From the NCBI RefSeq assembly GCF_025717045.1, contig NZ_JAOVZN010000001.1, positions 558,001 through 622,000 on the forward strand: a stretch of 64,000 bases of DNA. Direction: 5' to 3'. Position numbers and translations under genes: made by a program. The first letter of the stretch is position 1, and each line of letters opens with the position of its first letter. Of this stretch, positions 27,550 to 35,688 are shown in pieces. The notes under the pieces were generated by a model, which had not been told where the DNA came from, did no database searches, and saw nothing but the letters and a program-made list of their open reading frames with translations. Origin of the DNA: Flavobacterium sp. SH_e. Its GTDB lineage: Bacteria > Bacteroidota > Bacteroidia > Flavobacteriales > Flavobacteriaceae.

Positions 27550-28515
27550 ATGTTAAAAATTATAGTCTTCTTTTTTGCCTTTACTTCTTCGATATATTCG
27601 CAAATTTCGGCGTGTACAGATCCGAAAGCTGAAAATCATAATGCCGAAGCTAAACAAAATGATGGAAATTGCAACTATAAAAATTTACATCTAAAGCCAG
27701 AATATTCTATTCGTTTAAGTGATTCTATAAAGGAAACTTCAGGATTAATTGCTTTCGAAAATTTGCTTTGGACGCATAATGATGATCACGATACAAACAT
27801 TTATGGATTAGATTCTTTAGGAAAAATCAAAAAGAAAATTGTTCTTCCTGAAGTTATCAATCAGGATTGGGAAGAAATTGCGAAAGACAGCACACATATT
27901 TATATTGGTGATTTTGGAAATAATTATTCTGGTAATAGAACTGATTTGAAAATTCTTAAAATCGAGAAAAAAACTTTTTTAGAAGAAAATCCGAAAATTG
28001 AAACCATTTCATTCACTTATTCTGATCAAACCGATTTTTCTCCTTCAAAACCAAATAAAACCGATTTCGATTGTGAAGCTTTTATTGTTTCCAAAGACAG
28101 TATTTACTTGTTTACCAAACAATGGAAAACATCTAAAACTACTATTTATGCACTTTCAAAAGAATCTGGATCTCAGATTGCGAAATTAAAAACTACATTA
28201 GATACAAAAGGTTTAATCACTGGCGCCACTTATTTAGAAGACAAAAAACTAATTGCTTTATGTGGCTACACCAAAGTTGGAAAACCTTTTTTATATCTGC
28301 TCTACGATTTTAAAAATCATGATTTTTTATCTGGAAATAAAAGACGGATCGATTTAAAACTTCCTTTTCATCAAATCGAAGGAATTTCGACAAAAGATGG
28401 TTTGCATTATTTTTTAACGAATGAATCTCTGGTTCGAAAACCAGTAATAAATGTTCCGCAGCAAATTCATTACTTTGATTTGAATTCTATACTTGGATCG
28501 TATCTCCATAAATAA
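27550..28515 (+). CDS. Secreted beta-propeller-like protein
   Basis: 321 residues. Signal peptide MLKIIVFFFAFTSSIYSQ, then a short Cys-containing stretch of the type that precedes SGLIAFENLLWTHNDDHD. The repeating pattern I-Y-x-L-D-S-x-G-x-x-K-K and I-Y-I-G-D-F-G-N-N suggests a WD-/NHL-like propeller. A distant relative without a signal peptide lies at 55954-56790. No catalytic motif. Divergent from the WcaJ-like gene. Confidence 0.65.
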   Translation: MLKIIVFFFAFTSSIYSQISACTDPKAENHNAEAKQNDGNCNYKNLHLKPEYSIRLSDSIKETSGLIAFENLLWTHNDDHDTNIYGLDSLGKIKKKIVLPEVINQDWEEIAKDSTHIYIGDFGNNYSGNRTDLKILKIEKKTFLEENPKIETISFTYSDQTDFSPSKPNKTDFDCEAFIVSKDSIYLFTKQWKTSKTTIYALSKESGSQIAKLKTTLDTKGLITGATYLEDKKLIALCGYTKVGKPFLYLLYDFKNHDFLSGNKRRIDLKLPFHQIEGISTKDGLHYFLTNESLVRKPVINVPQQIHYFDLNSILGSYLHK

Positions 28516-28538
28516 TTCGCAAATGCGAGATAATAGTT

Positions 28539-28546
28539 TACTTTTG
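28539..28546 (+). promoter_or_regulatory. -7 element for uup
   Basis: TACTTTTG, an exact TAnnTTTG, 59 bp before the GTG start; a TTC triplet sits close to the -33 position. Confidence 0.5.
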
Positions 28547-28604
28547 CAAAAAGTTATGCTTTAAAAATATTCATAACTCCTAATTATAACTTAGAATTTA
28601 CAAA

Positions 28605-30467
28605 GTGAACTATTTATCAGTCGAGAATATATCAAAGTCATTTGGCGAAAGAGTCCTTTTTGACAACATTTCTTTTGGAATTAATAAAGATCAAAAAATC
28701 GCTTTTATTGCAAAAAACGGCTCTGGAAAAACAACCATTATGAGCATTATCAATGGTTTAGAAGAACCTGATACTGGTCAAGTTGTTTTAAGAAAAGGAA
28801 TCAGAATGGCGTTTCTTTCGCAAGACAATAATCTTCAAGATGAACTTACGATTGAGGAAAGTATTTTCGCTTCTGATAATGAAACGCTTAAAGTTATTGA
28901 GGCTTATGAAAAAGCTTTAGAAAATCCTTCAGACGAAGAAGCTTACCAAAAAGCTTTTGATGCTATGGATCAGCACAATGCTTGGGATTTTGAAACACAA
29001 TACAAACAGATTTTATTCAAATTAAAACTGGAGGATTTTAAGCTTAAGGTTAAAAATCTTTCTGGGGGACAGAAAAAACGCCTTTCGTTAGCCATAATTC
29101 TAATCAATCGTCCAGATTTATTGATTTTGGATGAGCCAACCAACCACTTAGATCTTGAAATGATCGAATGGTTGGAAAGTTATTTTGCTAAAGAAAACAT
29201 CACTTTGTTTATGGTAACGCACGACCGTTTCTTTTTGGAACGCGTTTGCAATGAAATTATCGAATTAGACAACGGAAAACTATACCAATACAAAGGAAAT
29301 TATTCTTACTATTTACAGAAAAAAGAAGAAAGAATCACTTCTGAAAATGCAAGTATTGACAAAGCAAAAAACTTGTTTGTAAAAGAATTAGAATGGATGC
29401 GACGCCAGCCAAAAGCGAGAACAACCAAATCTAAATCGCGTCAGGATGATTTTTACATTATTAAAGAAAAAGCACAAAGCCGAAGAAAAGAAAATAAAGT
29501 TGAGCTTGAGATTAATATGGAAAGAATGGGAAGCAAAATTATTGAGCTTCACAAACTTTCTAAAAAATTCAAAGATCGTGTTATTCTTGACAATTTCAGT
29601 TTTGATTTTCAACGTGGAGAAAGAATCGGAATTATAGGCAAAAACGGAACGGGAAAATCGACTTTCTTAAATCTTTTGACAGGAACAATTCCGCCAGACA
29701 GCGGACGCGTTGTTAAAGGAGACACTATAAAAATTGGATATTATACACAGTCTGGCATTAATCCAAAACCAGGTCAGCGTGTTATTGATATCATAAAAGA
29801 GTACGGAGAATATATTCCGTTGACAAAAGGAAAAATTATTTCGGCTTCGCAATTATTGGAGCGTTTTCTTTTTGATGCCAAAAAACAATATGATTATGTT
29901 GAGAAATTAAGCGGTGGAGAATTAAAGCGTTTATACTTGTGTACTGTTTTAATTCAGAATCCGAACTTCTTGATTCTCGATGAGCCAACAAATGATTTGG
30001 ATATTGTGACTTTGAACGTTCTAGAAAGTTTCCTTTTAGATTATCCTGGATGTTTATTGGTAGTTTCGCACGACCGTTATTTTATGGATAAAATTGTAGA
30101 TCATTTATTTGTTTTTAGAGGACAAGGCGAAATCGAAAATTTCCCAGGAAACTATTCTGATTTCAGAGCTTATGAAGACAGCGCTGATGTTGCTCAAAAA
30201 GAAGAAAACAAAGCTGAAAAGAAAGAATGGAAACAAAATAATCCAACTGGAAATTTAAGCTTTAACGAACAAAAAGAATATCAAAAAATCGAAAGAGAAA
30301 TTAAAGATCTTGAAGCTGAAAAAGCTAAAATCGAACAATTATTCTCAGATGGAAAAGTGGCTGATGCCGATATTGAGAAAAAAGCAAACGAACTTCAAAA
30401 TATAATCAATAAAATCGATGCAAAAGAAGAACGCTGGTTTGAGCTTTCTGCAAAACTTGAAGGATAG
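28605..30467 (+). CDS. uup: ABC-F ATPase, Uup type
   Basis: 620 residues starting at GTG (MNYLSVENISKSFGERVLF). Two ABC cassettes: Walker A AKNGSGKTT and GKNGTGKST, signatures LSGGQKKRLSLA and LSGGELKRLYL, Walker B LLILDEPTNHLDL and FLILDEPTNDLDI. No membrane domain. The inter-domain linker is about 80 residues with K-S-K-S-R-Q, and the C-terminal 70 residues form an E/K-rich coiled coil typical of Uup. Uup-type ABC-F proteins act on ribosomes or branched DNA rather than transport. The stop is directly followed by an inverted-repeat element. Confidence 0.93.
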   Translation: MNYLSVENISKSFGERVLFDNISFGINKDQKIAFIAKNGSGKTTIMSIINGLEEPDTGQVVLRKGIRMAFLSQDNNLQDELTIEESIFASDNETLKVIEAYEKALENPSDEEAYQKAFDAMDQHNAWDFETQYKQILFKLKLEDFKLKVKNLSGGQKKRLSLAIILINRPDLLILDEPTNHLDLEMIEWLESYFAKENITLFMVTHDRFFLERVCNEIIELDNGKLYQYKGNYSYYLQKKEERITSENASIDKAKNLFVKELEWMRRQPKARTTKSKSRQDDFYIIKEKAQSRRKENKVELEINMERMGSKIIELHKLSKKFKDRVILDNFSFDFQRGERIGIIGKNGTGKSTFLNLLTGTIPPDSGRVVKGDTIKIGYYTQSGINPKPGQRVIDIIKEYGEYIPLTKGKIISASQLLERFLFDAKKQYDYVEKLSGGELKRLYLCTVLIQNPNFLILDEPTNDLDIVTLNVLESFLLDYPGCLLVVSHDRYFMDKIVDHLFVFRGQGEIENFPGNYSDFRAYEDSADVAQKEENKAEKKEWKQNNPTGNLSFNEQKEYQKIEREIKDLEAEKAKIEQLFSDGKVADADIEKKANELQNIINKIDAKEERWFELSAKLEG

Positions 30468-30472
30468 ATTTT

Positions 30473-30990
30473 AAGTTTTCAGTCCCAGTCGCGGTTTTCA
30501 GTTTTGCTTTTTTTGAAAGAAAATTCTTTAATTTTATTAATTTTGAAAAAAATAGATAATGGATTATAAAGAATTATTGGCATATAAGAAATCATTTTGA
30601 GCTTGCGATGGAAATTTTCGAATTGTCAAAAGCTTTCCTTTAAAGAAGAAAGATATTCACTAACAGATCAAATACGACGATCATCAAGAAGTGTTGCAGC
30701 AAATATTGCAGAATCTTATCGAAAAAGAAGATATACAAATCACTTTATTAGCAAATTGACCGATAGCGATGCTGAAAATTCAGAAACAAACACATGGCTT
30801 GAATTTTCATTAAAATGCGAATATATTAGCAAAGAGACTTTTGACAAGTTAAATATTAAAAGTCTTGAAATTGGAAGACTGATAAATTATATGATTAACA
30901 ATCCGAATAAATTTGGATGTAATTAGAAAAATAAAATTATACGATCCAACAAAACTGAAAACCGCGACTGCGACTGCGACTAAAAACTAA
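30473..30990. mobile_element. Inverted-repeat-bounded element carrying a decayed S23 four-helix-bundle gene
   Basis: Left arm 30473-30506 and right arm 30950-30990; the inner 20 bases AGTCGCGGTTTTCAGTTTTG (30487-30506) are perfectly complementary to 30950-30969. Outer parts are built from CAGTC/GACTG words with copy-number differences. The interior is the S23-like pseudogene. Known 23S rRNA intervening sequences have the same plan (paired ends plus S23 ORF), but here the site is intergenic. Mobility is inferred. Confidence 0.55.
30559..30926 (+). pseudogene. Four-helix-bundle (S23/IVS-type) protein, frameshifted
   Basis: A full-length family protein of about 120 residues can be read only by combining three frames. 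From ATG 30559: MDYKELLAYKKSF then TGA; dropping one T of a TTTT run restores ELAMEIFELSKAF; a second extra base in GCTTTCCTTTAAAG is needed to enter KEERYSLTDQIRRSSRS, VAANIAESYRKRRY and on to the end. The order matches the S23/TIGR02436 pattern (A-F-P-K-E-E-R-Y...Q-I-R-R-S...N-I-A-E). Both lesions are single-base gains in T runs, so a sequencing artefact or slippage must be considered. The frame of 109 codons opening at TTG 30597 is not the native start. Confidence 0.75.
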
Positions 30991-31027
30991 TTTCCATATA
31001 TTTACGCCCTTAAAAATTAAATACCAC

Positions 31028-31498
31028 ATGAAAAAATTATTAACCGTATTATTTACTTTAGCATTATTTGCTTCTTGTACAGGTGTAGAAAAAGATAATT
31101 CTGAACCGCCAAAAGATTATACCGAACAAAACGAACAAGAGATTAAAGATTATTTAACCAAAAATAATTTAACAGCAACAAGAACCGATTCTGGTCTTTA
31201 TTATATTATTGATGAACCTGGCGATGGGGCTCAGCCAACATCTACTTCGAATGTAACTGTTGCGTATAAAGGTTATTTTACAAGTGGAAAAGTTTTTGAC
31301 CAAAGTAAAGACACTGGAATTTCATTTGGCCTAAACCAGGTAATTAAAGGGTGGACAGAAGGTATTCCATATTTTAAGGAAGGTGGATCAGGAGTACTTT
31401 TGATACCTGCGCGTTTAGGTTATGGAAGTTATGATTATATGACAATACCTGGAGGTTCGGTACTTATTTTTGACGTAAAATTGATTAAAGTAAACTAA
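31028..31498 (+). CDS. FKBP-type peptidyl-prolyl isomerase lipoprotein
   Basis: 156 residues. SPII signal with Cys17 (LFTLALFASC). The FKBP domain occupies about 60-155: V-T-V-A-Y-K-G-Y-F-T-S-G-K-V-F-D-Q-S, VIKGWTEGIPYF, LLIPARLGYG and a closing V-L-I-F-D-V-K-L-I. It would assist folding of exported proteins in the periplasm. GldI of gliding Flavobacteria is an FKBP-like lipoprotein, but there is no further evidence for that identity here. The methyltransferase gene follows after 9 bp. Confidence 0.93.
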   Translation: MKKLLTVLFTLALFASCTGVEKDNSEPPKDYTEQNEQEIKDYLTKNNLTATRTDSGLYYIIDEPGDGAQPTSTSNVTVAYKGYFTSGKVFDQSKDTGISFGLNQVIKGWTEGIPYFKEGGSGVLLIPARLGYGSYDYMTIPGGSVLIFDVKLIKVN

Positions 31499-31507
31499 TA
31501 TTTCTAG

Positions 31508-32287
31508 ATGCTTTTTCAAATAAAATCTTATCTAAAATTTCTTTGGAATTCTAAAAACGAACACGCCGTTCATTCGCCGTTTGTTTTTAATCTATTGACA
31601 AAATGTTTTTATGATAAGAAAGCAAAACCAGAATATGCAATTCTAAAAAAGTACAGAAAATCGCTTTTAGAGAATAAAAATTTCATCGAAGTAACCGATT
31701 TTGGAGCGGGTTCTAGAGTTTTCAAAACAAACCGAAGACAGATTTCTAAAATTGCACAAACAGCTGGAATTTCGCCAAAACGAGCAGAATTATTATTTCG
31801 CGTAACAAAATACTTTCGTCCAGAAAATATTCTCGAAATAGGAACATCTTTAGGTTTAGCAACTTCTGCGTTGGCTTTAGGAAACCCAAAAGCAAAAGTA
31901 GTTACAATTGAAGGCTGTCCAAATACAGCAAATGTTGCTCAAAATTATTTAGCGCAATTTGATTGCAATAATGTTGAAAATGTAATTTCTGAGTTTGAAT
32001 CTTTTTTAATTTCTGAGAACATTCAAGCTACAAATTACAATCTGATGTATTTTGACGGAAATCATTCAAAAAAAGCAACTTTAGCTTATTTTGAGCTTTT
32101 ATTGCCAACTGTTGATAATGATTCTGTTTGGATTTTCGATGATATTCATTGGTCAGAAGACATGGAAGAAGCTTGGGAAATCATTAAAAGCAATCCTAAC
32201 GTAAAAGTCACAATTGATACATTCCAGTGGGGATTTGTATTCTTTAGAAGAGAACAAAAAAAAGAACATTTTATAATTCGAGCATAA
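31508..32287 (+). CDS. Class I SAM-dependent methyltransferase (O-methyltransferase-like)
   Basis: 259 residues. SAM motif I is ILEIGTSLGLATSALAL at about 115-131, followed by V-V-T-I-E-G (acidic ribose contact) and Y-F-D-G-N-H-S, V-W-I-F-D-D-I-H-W-S typical of Methyltransf_24. An N-terminal H-A-V-H-S-P-F-V-F motif is common in Bacteroidota homologues. Substrate unknown. Co-transcribed with the FKBP gene; a terminator follows immediately. Confidence 0.85.
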   Translation: MLFQIKSYLKFLWNSKNEHAVHSPFVFNLLTKCFYDKKAKPEYAILKKYRKSLLENKNFIEVTDFGAGSRVFKTNRRQISKIAQTAGISPKRAELLFRVTKYFRPENILEIGTSLGLATSALALGNPKAKVVTIEGCPNTANVAQNYLAQFDCNNVENVISEFESFLISENIQATNYNLMYFDGNHSKKATLAYFELLLPTVDNDSVWIFDDIHWSEDMEEAWEIIKSNPNVKVTIDTFQWGFVFFRREQKKEHFIIRA

Positions 32288-32318
32288 AAAAAGACGATCA
32301 AACGATCGTCTTTTTTAC
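32286..32318. terminator. Terminator after the methyltransferase gene
   Basis: AAAAAAGACGATC and GATCGTCTTTTTT around an AAAC loop; T-rich on both strands, so it can also serve the convergent lipoprotein gene. Confidence 0.88.
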
Positions 32319-32338
32319 TAATTCAAAATTTTAATTTT

Positions 32339-32998
32339 TTATTTTTTTGCGTCTTTATTTTCTTCAGACTTCGCTCCCATTCTGTTTACAGTATACATCG
32401 GTGCAAACTTGATTTTCAAACCAGCAATTTTTCTATTATCCTCAGCAGACAAACCTTCTTTTTCAACTGTATTTTTACGGCTGTCAAGAGCTTCATACAT
32501 TAACTTAATTTCATCCCAGTCTTCTCTAGAATATTTATCTTTATTATTTTCTACAGTATGAACAAACTGCTGATAAACGCTATGAATATTTTGAGCATTC
32601 ACCCAATTAAAACTCATATCGTCACCAATTTTTCCTGCACCAAACAAAGCGTCTCTTAATTGCTGTTTTGGACTAGGAGCTGGAGGGGCAAATTGGGCGG
32701 TCATCTCATTTTTAAATTCTTCGTATTTAATTTTACTTGCATTTACTTTTTCAGTTGCAGCCGCATTATCTTTAATATCTGCTAAAGCCGCTTCAGCTTC
32801 TTGAGATCTTCTGTCATATTCTGCTTCCACACTTTTCCAATTGTCTTTTAAATCGGTAGCGGCAACATTTTTAACTGAGTCAACATAGATCACATAGCTC
32901 TCTACTGTTTTTTGAGCCTTTTCTTGTTTTTCATCTTTACACGATGTCATTCCTAATACTAATAATGCAATTCCTGTAGCTATTTTGATATTTTTCAT
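32339..32998 (-). CDS. Lipoprotein with helical domain (DUF6565-like)
   Basis: 219 residues. SPII signal with Cys20 (ALLVLGMTSCKD), then a long Ala/Glu/Lys-rich helical region and a mid-section FAPPAPSPKQQLRDALFGAG. The pattern recalls the DUF6565 group of Bacteroidota lipoproteins, named from memory. No enzyme motif. Probably an envelope structural protein. Has a TAAATTTG -7 element upstream. Confidence 0.7.
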   Translation of the reverse strand: MKNIKIATGIALLVLGMTSCKDEKQEKAQKTVESYVIYVDSVKNVAATDLKDNWKSVEAEYDRRSQEAEAALADIKDNAAATEKVNASKIKYEEFKNEMTAQFAPPAPSPKQQLRDALFGAGKIGDDMSFNWVNAQNIHSVYQQFVHTVENNKDKYSREDWDEIKLMYEALDSRKNTVEKEGLSAEDNRKIAGLKIKFAPMYTVNRMGAKSEENKDAKK

Positions 32999-33026
32999 AA
33001 TCTTGATTATTTAATTAATACATAAT

Positions 33027-33034
33027 CAAATTTA
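33027..33034 (-). promoter_or_regulatory. -7 element for the 32998 lipoprotein gene
   Basis: Reads TAAATTTG on the minus strand, an exact TAnnTTTG, about 29 bp before the ATG. The rest of the 290-bp gap up to 33289 shows no gene or clear structure. Confidence 0.45.
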
Positions 33035-33288
33035 CCAAATACCTAAACCAATAAATTACATTATTATCACATTTTTAAAATTAAAAACATATTAAAACTG
33101 TAAAAAAGACATAATAATGATAATTACGCAAAATATTTCCCGAAAGATGTAACATTTACTGCTCTAAAAAATATATTATTTTAATATTTATTTATTAAGG
33201 AGCTTTTGTAACAAAATCCAATTCTGAACTACTTATGATTTTTATTGAAAAGTGTTTTGTACTTTTAAATCCAAAATTGTAAGAAGAA

Positions 33289-33975
33289 ATGGCTGAACCA
33301 TTAATTAAAATAACTGACATCAGACGAAATTTTGTTCTGGGTAACGAAATCGTTTATGTTTTAAAAGGAATAGATTTAGAAATACAAAAAGGCGAATATG
33401 TTGCTTTAATGGGACCTTCCGGATCTGGAAAATCTACATTAATGAATTTATTAGGTTGTTTAGACACTCCAACATCTGGTCGTTATGTTTTAAATGGAAA
33501 AGATGTCAGCCAAATGCGAGATGATGAATTAGCTGAAATTAGAAACAAAGAAATTGGTTTTGTTTTTCAGACTTTCAACCTTTTACCAAGAACAACTGCT
33601 TTAGATAATGTAGCTCTTCCTATGATTTATGCAGGTTATGGAAAATCTGAAAGAATTGCCCGCGCAACCGAAGTTCTAAAACAAGTAAATCTTGCCGATA
33701 GAATGGATCACCAGCCGAATCAGCTTTCTGGAGGACAGCGCCAGCGTGTTGCAGTTGCCAGAGCATTGGTTAATAAGCCTTCGATTATTCTAGCCGATGA
33801 ACCAACAGGAAACTTAGACAGTAAAACTTCTGTAGAAATTATGAAACTTTTTGGAGATATTCACGCTCAAGGCAATACTGTAATTCTAGTAACTCACGAA
33901 GAAGATATTGCTGCTTATGCACATAGAGTTATTCGTTTAAGAGATGGTTTAATTGAAAGCGATACTACTAAATAA
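33289..33975 (+). CDS. ABC transporter ATP-binding protein (LolD/MacB type)
   Basis: 228 residues. Walker [17 protein letters not shown]-loop V-F-Q-T-F-N-L-L, signature [15 protein letters not shown], Walker [13 protein letters not shown] and a switch His in VTHEEDI. The type matches LolD/MacB/FtsE ATPases that drive mechanotransmission rather than transport through a channel. No permease gene is adjacent, so the partner is elsewhere. Two unrelated genes follow at 53 and 50 bp in the same direction. Confidence 0.93.
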   Translation: MAEPLIKITDIRRNFVLGNEIVYVLKGIDLEIQKGEYVALMGPSGSGKSTLMNLLGCLDTPTSGRYVLNGKDVSQMRDDELAEIRNKEIGFVFQTFNLLPRTTALDNVALPMIYAGYGKSERIARATEVLKQVNLADRMDHQPNQLSGGQRQRVAVARALVNKPSIILADEPTGNLDSKTSVEIMKLFGDIHAQGNTVILVTHEEDIAAYAHRVIRLRDGLIESDTTK

Positions 33976-34028
33976 TTTTGGTTTTACATATAAAGCTAAA
34001 ACCTGAATTCTAAAATCTAAATGAGAAT

Positions 34029-34586
34029 ATGCGTTTATTTTATTTTTTATTTATTCTTCTAACTTTTTCCTGTTGCAAAAATGAGATTGAGAATAAAAGC
34101 ACTCATATTTCTTTACCGACTAAAGCGCCGAAAACAGAAATAAAATGGTTAACTGAAAATCAGGTTAAAATAAATAGCAAAAATCATCTATCCTATCTGA
34201 AAGGTTTTGAATGTGATTCGGTTATCGGAATTGATTATATAGGATTTTCTGGCGAAGATTATTACTGTCCAATTAATGAAAAAGGACAGTATATAAGCAG
34301 CATCCGTAAAAAACAAAAACTTAGTCAGGAGCAGATTTCAAAATTAAATACAATTCTGTGTGATAAAAAAATGTTCGAAAATCCAAATATTGCTGGTTGT
34401 TACGAGCCAAGACTCGGATTTGTTTATTTTAAAAACAATGAAGTGATTTGCCAGACCATAGTTTGCATAGCCTGCTCACAGCTTGAATCATCTGCAGAAA
34501 CTGCCGATTTAAATGGAAGTTTTAACCAAAAAGCCGAATTAGCATTCAAAAAGCTAACCACTGAACTCGGTTTTTCAAAAAACTAA
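34029..34586 (+). CDS. Lipoprotein of unknown function
   Basis: 185 residues. SPII signal (MRLFYFLFILLTFSCC, likely Cys15), then W-L-T-E-N-Q-V-K-I-N and a Cys-containing region (F-E-C-D-S-V-I-G-I-D, T-I-L-C-D-K-K, G-C-Y-E-P, V-C-I-A-C) that could form disulfides in the periplasm. I do not recognise a family. Lies between an ABC ATPase and the cobalamin adenosyltransferase gene, probably in one transcript. Confidence 0.6.
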   Translation: MRLFYFLFILLTFSCCKNEIENKSTHISLPTKAPKTEIKWLTENQVKINSKNHLSYLKGFECDSVIGIDYIGFSGEDYYCPINEKGQYISSIRKKQKLSQEQISKLNTILCDKKMFENPNIAGCYEPRLGFVYFKNNEVICQTIVCIACSQLESSAETADLNGSFNQKAELAFKKLTTELGFSKN

Positions 34587-34594
34587 TTAAAAAA

Positions 34595-34630
34595 CTTAGC
34601 ATCTCAGCATCTTAAAACCTTAGCATCTTA
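34595..34630. repeat. Single word-repeat arm (CTTAGCATCTTAG family)
   Basis: CTTAGCATCTCAGCATCTTA followed by another CTTAGCATCTTA within the gap before the next ATG. Only one orientation is present, so it is a half element related to 18142-18226. Confidence 0.6.
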
Positions 34631-34636
34631 AAAAAA

Positions 34637-35206
34637 ATGAAAGTATATACCAAAACAGGCGATAAAGGAACGACGGCTCTTTTTGGAGGAACTCGAGTAC
34701 CTAAAGACCACATTAGAATTGACAGTTATGGTACTGTTGATGAATTGAATTCTTATATTGGATTAATTCGTGATCAAGAAATCGATTCACATTATAAAAC
34801 CATTTTAATCGAAATTCAAGATCGTCTTTTTACTGTTGGTGCCATTTTGGCAACTCCACAAGAAAAAGAAGTTTTGAAAAATGGAAAACTCCGCTTAGAA
34901 AATCTTGGAATAATAGACTCAGATATTGAATTACTCGAAAACGAAATAGATAAAATGGATGAAAGCCTTCCACAAATGACTCATTTTGTTTTACCAGGCG
35001 GCCACCCAACCGTGTCACATTGTCATATAGCACGCTGTATTTGTCGTCGTGCAGAACGTTTGGCGGTACATTTAAGTCAAAATGAACACGTTCCTGAAAT
35101 AGCAATTACATACTTAAACCGACTTTCTGACTACCTTTTTGTCTTGGCACGAAAGTTGTCCTCAGACCTTAAAGCGGAGGAAGTGAAATGGATACCGAGA
35201 AAGTGA
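34637..35206 (+). CDS. ATP:cob(I)alamin adenosyltransferase (PduO type)
   Basis: 189 residues. The N-terminal KVYTKTGDKGTTALFGGTRV is the ATP-binding motif of PduO-type enzymes, followed by DSYGTVDELNSYIGL and the C-terminal CICRRAERLAVHL. It makes adenosylcobalamin, needed by methylmalonyl-CoA mutase; the mutase chaperone gene meaB lies at 50183 in the same window. No cobalamin riboswitch was recognised upstream. Confidence 0.95.
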   Translation: MKVYTKTGDKGTTALFGGTRVPKDHIRIDSYGTVDELNSYIGLIRDQEIDSHYKTILIEIQDRLFTVGAILATPQEKEVLKNGKLRLENLGIIDSDIELLENEIDKMDESLPQMTHFVLPGGHPTVSHCHIARCICRRAERLAVHLSQNEHVPEIAITYLNRLSDYLFVLARKLSSDLKAEEVKWIPRK

Positions 35207-35208
35207 AA

Positions 35209-35279
35209 TTTTAGATTTTAGACTTCAGATTTTAGATTTTTGAGAATTCTCAAATCTAAAATCAATAATCTAAAATCTG
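35209..35279. repeat. Word-repeat inverted element (TTTTAGATTT family)
   Basis: Left arm 35209-35244 with repeated TTTTAGA/CAGATTTTAGA words, AATT centre, right arm 35249-35279 with TCTAAAATC words. It forms a long hairpin just after the adenosyltransferase stop and may end that transcript. Confidence 0.7.
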
Positions 35280-35327
35280 CAATTAATGGGACGTTCTTAA
35301 ATTTTATTAAAATAAATCAAAATTTAC

Positions 35328-35357
35328 TTGTCTTTTTCAGTAAAAAATTTATTTTTG
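35328..35357 (+). promoter_or_regulatory. Consensus Bacteroidota promoter for the DUF2795 gene
   Basis: TTG at 35328-35330, 19-bp spacer, TATTTTTG at 35350-35357: an exact match to TTG-N19-TAnnTTTG, 21 bp before the ATG. The best promoter in the window. Confidence 0.75.
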
Positions 35358-35378
35358 CACAAACTAAACAGATAACAG

Positions 35379-35600
35379 ATGTATTGGACATTAGAATTAG
35401 CATCTTATTTAAGTGATGCGCCATGGCCTGCTAACAAAGATGAACTTATTGACTACGCCATTAGAGCAGGTGCTCCATTAGAGGTAGTAGAAAACCTTCA
35501 ATCAATAGAAGATGAAGGCGAGATATATGAATCAATGGAAGAAATTTGGCCTGATTATCCAACAGACGAAGATTATCTTTGGAATGAGGATGAATATTAA
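35379..35600 (+). CDS. DUF2795 family small acidic protein
   Basis: 73 residues. MYWTLELASYLSDAPWPANK begins the conserved DUF2795 core (A-x-Y-L-x-x-A-P-W-P-A-x-K-x-E-L), followed by a strongly acidic tail (D-Y-P-T-D-E-D-Y-L-W-N-E-D-E-Y). Conserved in Bacteroidota; function unknown. Strong promoter upstream and a tight terminator downstream make it an independent, likely well expressed unit before secA. Confidence 0.85.
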   Translation: MYWTLELASYLSDAPWPANKDELIDYAIRAGAPLEVVENLQSIEDEGEIYESMEEIWPDYPTDEDYLWNEDEY

Positions 35601-35613
35601 AAAATAAACCAAA

Positions 35614-35647
35614 GGAAAAAGTCTCTCGTTATGGAGACTTTTTTTTT
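35614..35647 (+). terminator. Terminator after the DUF2795 gene
   Basis: AAAAAGTCTC (35616-35625) pairs with GAGACTTTTT (35634-35643), followed by a T run. Confidence 0.85.
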
Positions 35648-35688
35648 GGCTCAAATACATATTATATAATAAAGAAATACGATAAATC

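Noticed and set aside
30597..30926. Intact 109-residue four-helix-bundle gene from a TTG
   Set aside because: The first residues do not fit the family while two other frames supply the missing N-terminal helix; it is a frameshifted gene.
31028..31498. gldI
   Set aside because: An FKBP lipoprotein is compatible, but several paralogues are usual and no other gliding genes are adjacent.
34587..34636. Cobalamin riboswitch before the adenosyltransferase gene
   Set aside because: Only 50 bp of word-repeat sequence is available and no B12-box-like sequence is seen.
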